In this document: positions 62,744 through 64,000 of the stretch, in pieces | Position numbering within the stretch: position 1 is the stretch's first letter | How the letters are laid out: every line of letters begins with the position of its first letter | Assembly (NCBI GenBank): GCA_038199035.1 | Contig: JBBPZM010000071.1 | Span: 1-64,000 of the forward strand | Source: DATAEY01 sp038199035 | GTDB lineage: Bacteria; Actinomycetota; Thermoleophilia; Solirubrobacterales; Solirubrobacteraceae | Direction of reading: 5' to 3' | Length of the DNA stretch: 64,000 nt | The notes under the pieces: model-generated | Seen by the model: only the letters and a program-made list of their open reading frames with translations | Databases searched by the model: none | Told to the model about the DNA's origin: nothing | Translations under genes and position numbers: made by a program

Positions 62744-64000
62744 CTAGGCGGCGAGCGCCGCCTCGCCGAGCAGCTGGTGCAGCTCGGCGTGCAGGCCCTT
62801 GGACGGGCTCACCCGCCACTCGGAGCCCAGGCGCAGCCGGCGCTTGCCCGAGGAGGTGCGCATCTCGAGCACCACCTCGCACTCGCCGGGGAAGCTCTCG
62901 AGGAGGTGCTTGAGGTCGCCCAGCACGCTGGCCGGCAGGCGGGTGGCGTCGAGGCGCAGGCAGACCGGCGCGGGGGGCAGGGCGGGCACGGCCGCCCGCT
63001 CGCGGGCCGAGTCGACCTCCTCCGCGCTGGGCTCGAAGACCTCGGCCTCCTGGACGATCAGGCAGGTGGTGGCCGCGTCCTTGTGGTCGACGCGCCCGCG
63101 CACCAGCGCGATGCAGTCGGGCGCCAGGGCCGCCTCGTTGGCGGCCAGGGCGTTGCCGAAGACCAGGAGCTCGACCTGGGCCTCGAGGTCGTCGAGGGTG
63201 GCGAACATCATGTGGTCGCCCTTCTTGGTGCGGATGCGCTTGGTCTGGGTGACGATGCCCCCGACGAGGACCCCGTCCCCGTCGCGGCGGCCGGCGAGCT
63301 CGCCCAGCGAGCACTCGACGCGCTCGGCCATCGCCTCGCGCACCGCCTTGAGCGGGTGGGCGGAGATGAACAGCCCCAGCGACTCCTTCTCGATGGCCAG
63401 CAGCTCGGAGCGGTCGAACTCCTCGGAGGAGATCGGCGGGTGGCTGGGCCTCGCCAGCCCTGGCGAGCCGGGGCCATCCCCGCCCCCACCGAGGTCGAAG
63501 AACGAGCTCTGGCCGATCTGGAGGTCCTCCTGGGCTTTCTGGCCGGCGGCCTGCGCGGCCTCCAGCACGGCCAGCATCCCCCTCCTCGAGGCCTTCGTGA
63601 AGTCAAAGGCGCCGCACTTCACCAGCGCCTCGATCGCCTTCTTGTTGACCGTGCGGCAGTCCACCCGCGCGCAGAAGTCCCACAGCGACTCGAACGGCCC
63701 AGCGCCCTCGCGGGCGCGCTTGATGGCCTCCACCGCGGCGTAGCCCACGCCCTTGACCGCGTCCAGCCCGAACCGGATATTGCCGCCGGCGACGACGAAC
63801 TCGTGGTCTGACTCGTTGACGTCGGGCGGAAGGATCTGGATGCCCATCTCCTCGCAGCGGGCGACGAAGAACGGCACCTTGTCCTTGGTCGACATCACCG
63901 ACGAGATCAGGGCGGCCATGTACTCGGCCGGGTGGTTGGCCTTGAGCCAGGCGGTGCGGTAGGTGATCAGGGCGTAGCAGGCGGCGTGGGCCTTGTTGAA
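62744..64000 (-). CDS. dnaE: DNA polymerase III alpha subunit, C-terminal part (5' end outside window)
   Basis: The last 418 residues of replicative polymerase. FNKAHAACYALITYRTAWLKANHP (the final polymerase-domain helix) leads in at the window edge; EYMAALISSVMSTKDKVPFFVARCEEMGIQILPPDVNESD follows. Then come the helix-hairpin-helix domain (RFGLDAVKGVGYAAVEAI, DCRTVNKKAIEALVKCGAFD) and the OB-fold (VLVGGIVTQTKRIRTKKGDHMMFATLDD). The catalytic Asp residues are upstream, outside the window. Presence of the OB and C-terminal domains suits DnaE1 rather than DnaE2, but the distinguishing N-terminus is not visible. Confidence 0.95.
   Translation of the reverse strand, partial: FNKAHAACYALITYRTAWLKANHPAEYMAALISSVMSTKDKVPFFVARCEEMGIQILPPDVNESDHEFVVAGGNIRFGLDAVKGVGYAAVEAIKRAREGAGPFESLWDFCARVDCRTVNKKAIEALVKCGAFDFTKASRRGMLAVLEAAQAAGQKAQEDLQIGQSSFFDLGGGGDGPGSPGLARPSHPPISSEEFDRSELLAIEKESLGLFISAHPLKAVREAMAERVECSLGELAGRRDGDGVLVGGIVTQTKRIRTKKGDHMMFATLDDLEAQVELLVFGNALAANEAALAPDCIALVRGRVDHKDAATTCLIVQEAEVFEPSAEEVDSARERAAVPALPPAPVCLRLDATRLPASVLGDLKHLLESFPGECEVVLEMRTSSGKRRLRLGSEWRVSPSKGLHAELHQLLGEAALAA

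Overview
The window is very GC-rich, densely coded DNA from a high-GC actinobacterium. The combination of a classical menaquinone (men) pathway, a six-gene mce lipid-transport operon with paired YrbE permeases, GatCAB amidation with a GluRS, and an IlvBN/IlvC pathway fits an actinomycete. The overall style resembles the Thermoleophilia/Solirubrobacterales; that placement is inference. Most genes are packed into operons with ATGA/GTGA (and apparently CTGA) stop-start overlaps. No intergenic gap exceeds 300 bp. I recognise no rRNA, tRNA, CRISPR array, IS element or prophage.

Layout. 1-722: 3'-truncated ilvC (minus). 896-10319: quinone block, with a SAM methyltransferase, menE and a small membrane protein (minus), menB-menA-menC (plus), a GH3 glycosidase and menH (minus), and menD (plus). 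10425-20505: a complete mce operon (yrbEA, yrbEB, mceA-F; minus), divergent from a TetR regulator. 20764-24700: tetR, alpha/beta hydrolase, DUF445 protein and Abi-alpha-like protein (plus). 24756-28572: isochorismate synthase, then ilvN and ilvB (minus). The menaquinone route from chorismate is therefore present (MenF, D, H, C, E, B, A and a candidate MenG), with the mce operon lying in the middle of it. 28821-32143: MscS channel, several very small membrane or soluble proteins, and a lipoprotein. 32127-33176: compact Ser/Thr kinase. 33185-36326: gatCAB. 36386-40207: membrane protein, folD, pcrA-type helicase. 40451-41157: a queuosine-salvage gene that looks destroyed by an out-of-frame internal deletion. 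41206-43218: cysE, cysK, lipoprotein. 43283-45064: polytopic MptB-like glycosyltransferase.

45153-54279: a contiguous plus-strand envelope island. It encodes two secreted beta-propeller proteins, a lipoprotein, two different ABC ATPases, one large FtsX/MacB-type permease, and an OmpR-type response regulator with its histidine kinase. 54322-57092: an odd PP-loop protein and a secreted GH27 alpha-galactosidase. 57105-59008: a cysteine-free Rrf2 regulator with a palindrome at its start, a VanZ-like protein and an HDOD-LuxR fusion regulator. 59178-64000: gltX divergent from nfo, an AI-2E-family transporter, and 5'-truncated dnaE.

Points most worth a second look are: two genes (menE, cysK) whose homology-supported starts coincide with CTG codons in CTGA overlaps; a repeated CTAC-N6-GTAG dyad in the tetR/mce divergent region; the queuosine-salvage pseudogene with a nearby duplicated operator-like element; the dual-ATPase exporter island; and the SRGVDS PP-loop protein.
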